DNA of 64,000 bases from Endoconidiophora laricicola (taxonomy: Eukaryota > Ascomycota > Sordariomycetes > Microascales > Ceratocystidaceae): positions 62,001 to 126,000 of the forward strand of contig LXGT01000037.1 of assembly GCA_001640655.1 (NCBI GenBank), given 5' to 3'. Positions 63,027 through 64,000 of this stretch are shown here, piece after piece. Within the stretch, counting starts at the first letter, position 1. Each line of letters starts with the position of its first letter. The translations under genes and the position numbers were made by a program. Under the pieces are notes generated by a model, which saw only the letters and a program-made list of their open reading frames with translations, had not been told where the DNA came from and did not search any database.

Positions 63027-64000
63027 TCAAGTAGAGTAGAGTTTGACCAATGCGTCAATGGCTATGTTTCCGCCACTAAAAACCAGTCCGAGATCCAACC
63101 CATTTTCACCAGCCTCGGCCTGTACCATGCTTCTGAAATCCTCGTTCCATAGCGCCACAGCCAAGGGAACTACGCCACTAGGCTCTACGACAAGTTTCAT
63201 GCGCTCAGCTACAAGCTTAAGTGTCTTCTTAATCTCCTCCTCGGTAACCGCGTAGATCTGCTTGACCAAGCCGCGCTTATACATGACGCCCCACGGTAAT
63301 GCACCAACCGGCGCCCGCAGGCCGTCAGCTATCGTTAGCGACGACACGTGCGTGATACGCTCACCTGAGATGTAGCTACGCCGTGTCTCGTCAGCGCCCT
63401 CAAACGATGGCTCGGCGCCAAACACCGTGATGCCCGTGCCCTGTGCACTCAGTGCGATACCACTAAGCAGGCCGCCGCCGCTGATCGGCGCCATCATGGC
63501 ATCCAGGCCCACCTTTCCGACTGGCGGATACGCGCCCTTGGCGGCATTCGGGAGAGTAGCGCCTTTGGCTGCGGCAGCGATGATGAGCTCGGAGGCTTGG
63601 GTCTGGAGCTCAAGTCCTGCCGTGCCTTGGCCGAGCATGATATCAGGATGATCGTAGGGTGGCACGAGGCGTGCGCCGGTCTTGGCAATTATGTCGTTAG
63701 TGACGGCTTCGCGTTCGGGCGCCGTCGAGCCGCTGAAGTAGACAGTGGCGCCGTAACCTTTGGTAGCTGCGATCTTAGATGCTGGCGAAATGCTGGGCAT
63801 AACGACGTGGGCTGGTATGCCGCTTTCCCGAGCGGCTAGTGCTAAAGCCTGGGCATGATTACCTGTTTTAGATACAATTAGCAAGGAGATCAACAGAAAT
63901 AGACAAAGTATAATATTGACCAGAGCTATGCGTGACAACGCCCTTTTCGTAGCCGCCGGCCTCCTTCCAGCCAGGCTCCTGCTTAAGCTTCTCAATAGCA
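63027..64000 (-). CDS. Serine racemase/threonine dehydratase-family PLP enzyme, N-terminus off the window
   Basis: Exon pieces 64000-63921 and 63862-63027 join across a 58-nt intron (GTCAAT donor, TGCTAAT branch point, AACAG acceptor) and restore THSSGNHAQALALAA, the phosphate-cup motif of fold-type II PLP enzymes. Downstream come HVVMPSISPASKIAATKGYGA, the glycine-rich PISGGGLLSGIALS, and the C-terminal VVEPSGVVPLA and LGLVFSGGNIA. About 304 residues are visible; the lysine that binds PLP (SFKxRGA segment) lies beyond the right edge. The family racemises or deaminates serine, threonine or 3-hydroxyaspartate. There is no ACT-like regulatory domain after the catalytic domain, which argues for a serine-racemase or catabolic dehydratase type rather than biosynthetic Ilv1. 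Which substrate is used cannot be told. Confidence 0.9.
   Translation of the reverse strand, partial: LLRSLSRSLAGRRPAATKRALSRIALVNIILCLFLLISLLIVSKTGNHAQALALAARESGIPAHVVMPSISPASKIAATKGYGATVYFSGSTAPEREAVTNDIIAKTGARLVPPYDHPDIMLGQGTAGLELQTQASELIIAAAAKGATLPNAAKGAYPPVGKVGLDAMMAPISGGGLLSGIALSAQGTGITVFGAEPSFEGADETRRSYISGERITHVSSLTIADGLRAPVGALPWGVMYKRGLVKQIYAVTEEEIKKTLKLVAERMKLVVEPSGVVPLAVALWNEDFRSMVQAEAGENGLDLGLVFSGGNIAIDALVKLYST

Noticed and set aside
55418..64000. A proline/PLP/transporter metabolic gene cluster
   Set aside because: The genes belong to unrelated steps, have no shared regulatory sign, and no biosynthetic core enzyme such as a PKS, NRPS or terpene cyclase is present.

Overview
The window looks like nuclear DNA of a filamentous ascomycete (Pezizomycotina). 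It carries a StuA-type APSES regulator, which is a fungal family. Introns are short (58-107 nt), mostly with GTAAGT-like donors, and several have a CTAAC-type branch point before the acceptor. Coding exons have a balanced base composition, while the spacers look A+T-richer and are full of homopolymer runs. There is no sign of bacterial operons, CRISPR arrays, rRNA genes or convincing tRNA genes. The species cannot be named from sequence alone.

Layout, left to right. The left edge cuts a minus-strand FHA-domain protein with a degenerate kinase domain (<1-2370). After a 3.5-kb spacer with one unrecognised reading frame comes a three-exon, seven-helix AdipoR/Izh (haemolysin III) membrane protein on the minus strand (5827-6916). 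It is divergent from a two-exon BRCT-domain protein on the plus strand (7615-8550). The two share a 0.7-kb promoter region that contains a 65-nt hairpin. From 8.55 to about 42.3 kb I can support no intact gene. This desert holds homopolymer tracts (A31, G24, G13), microsatellites, two small inverted repeats next to CCCTAA-like words, and one possible transposase relic near 39.2 kb. A pyrimidine-rich stretch (42.3-44.9 kb) then leads into stuA (44934-47025). Another 4.9-kb spacer precedes a single-exon coiled-coil protein with an Slk19/Alp7 (TACC-like) domain (51954-54452).

The right end is denser. It holds gamma-glutamyl phosphate reductase of proline synthesis (55418-56877, minus) and a decayed minus-strand copy of a multicopy fungal kinase-like family (57993 to about 58710). 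A four-exon DHA1-type MFS transporter follows (60943-62918, plus). The window ends inside a serine racemase/threonine dehydratase-family PLP enzyme (63027->64000, minus), which is convergent with the transporter and only 108 bp from it.

The genes look like ordinary, unrelated chromosomal neighbours rather than a pathway cluster. The most distinctive points are the large gene-poor flanks around stuA, the catalytically altered FHA kinase, the relic at 58 kb, and the promoter hairpin at 7.4 kb with a near-copy of its core in the proline gene's promoter. I did not find a new defence, mobile or metabolic system that I could defend from the sequence.
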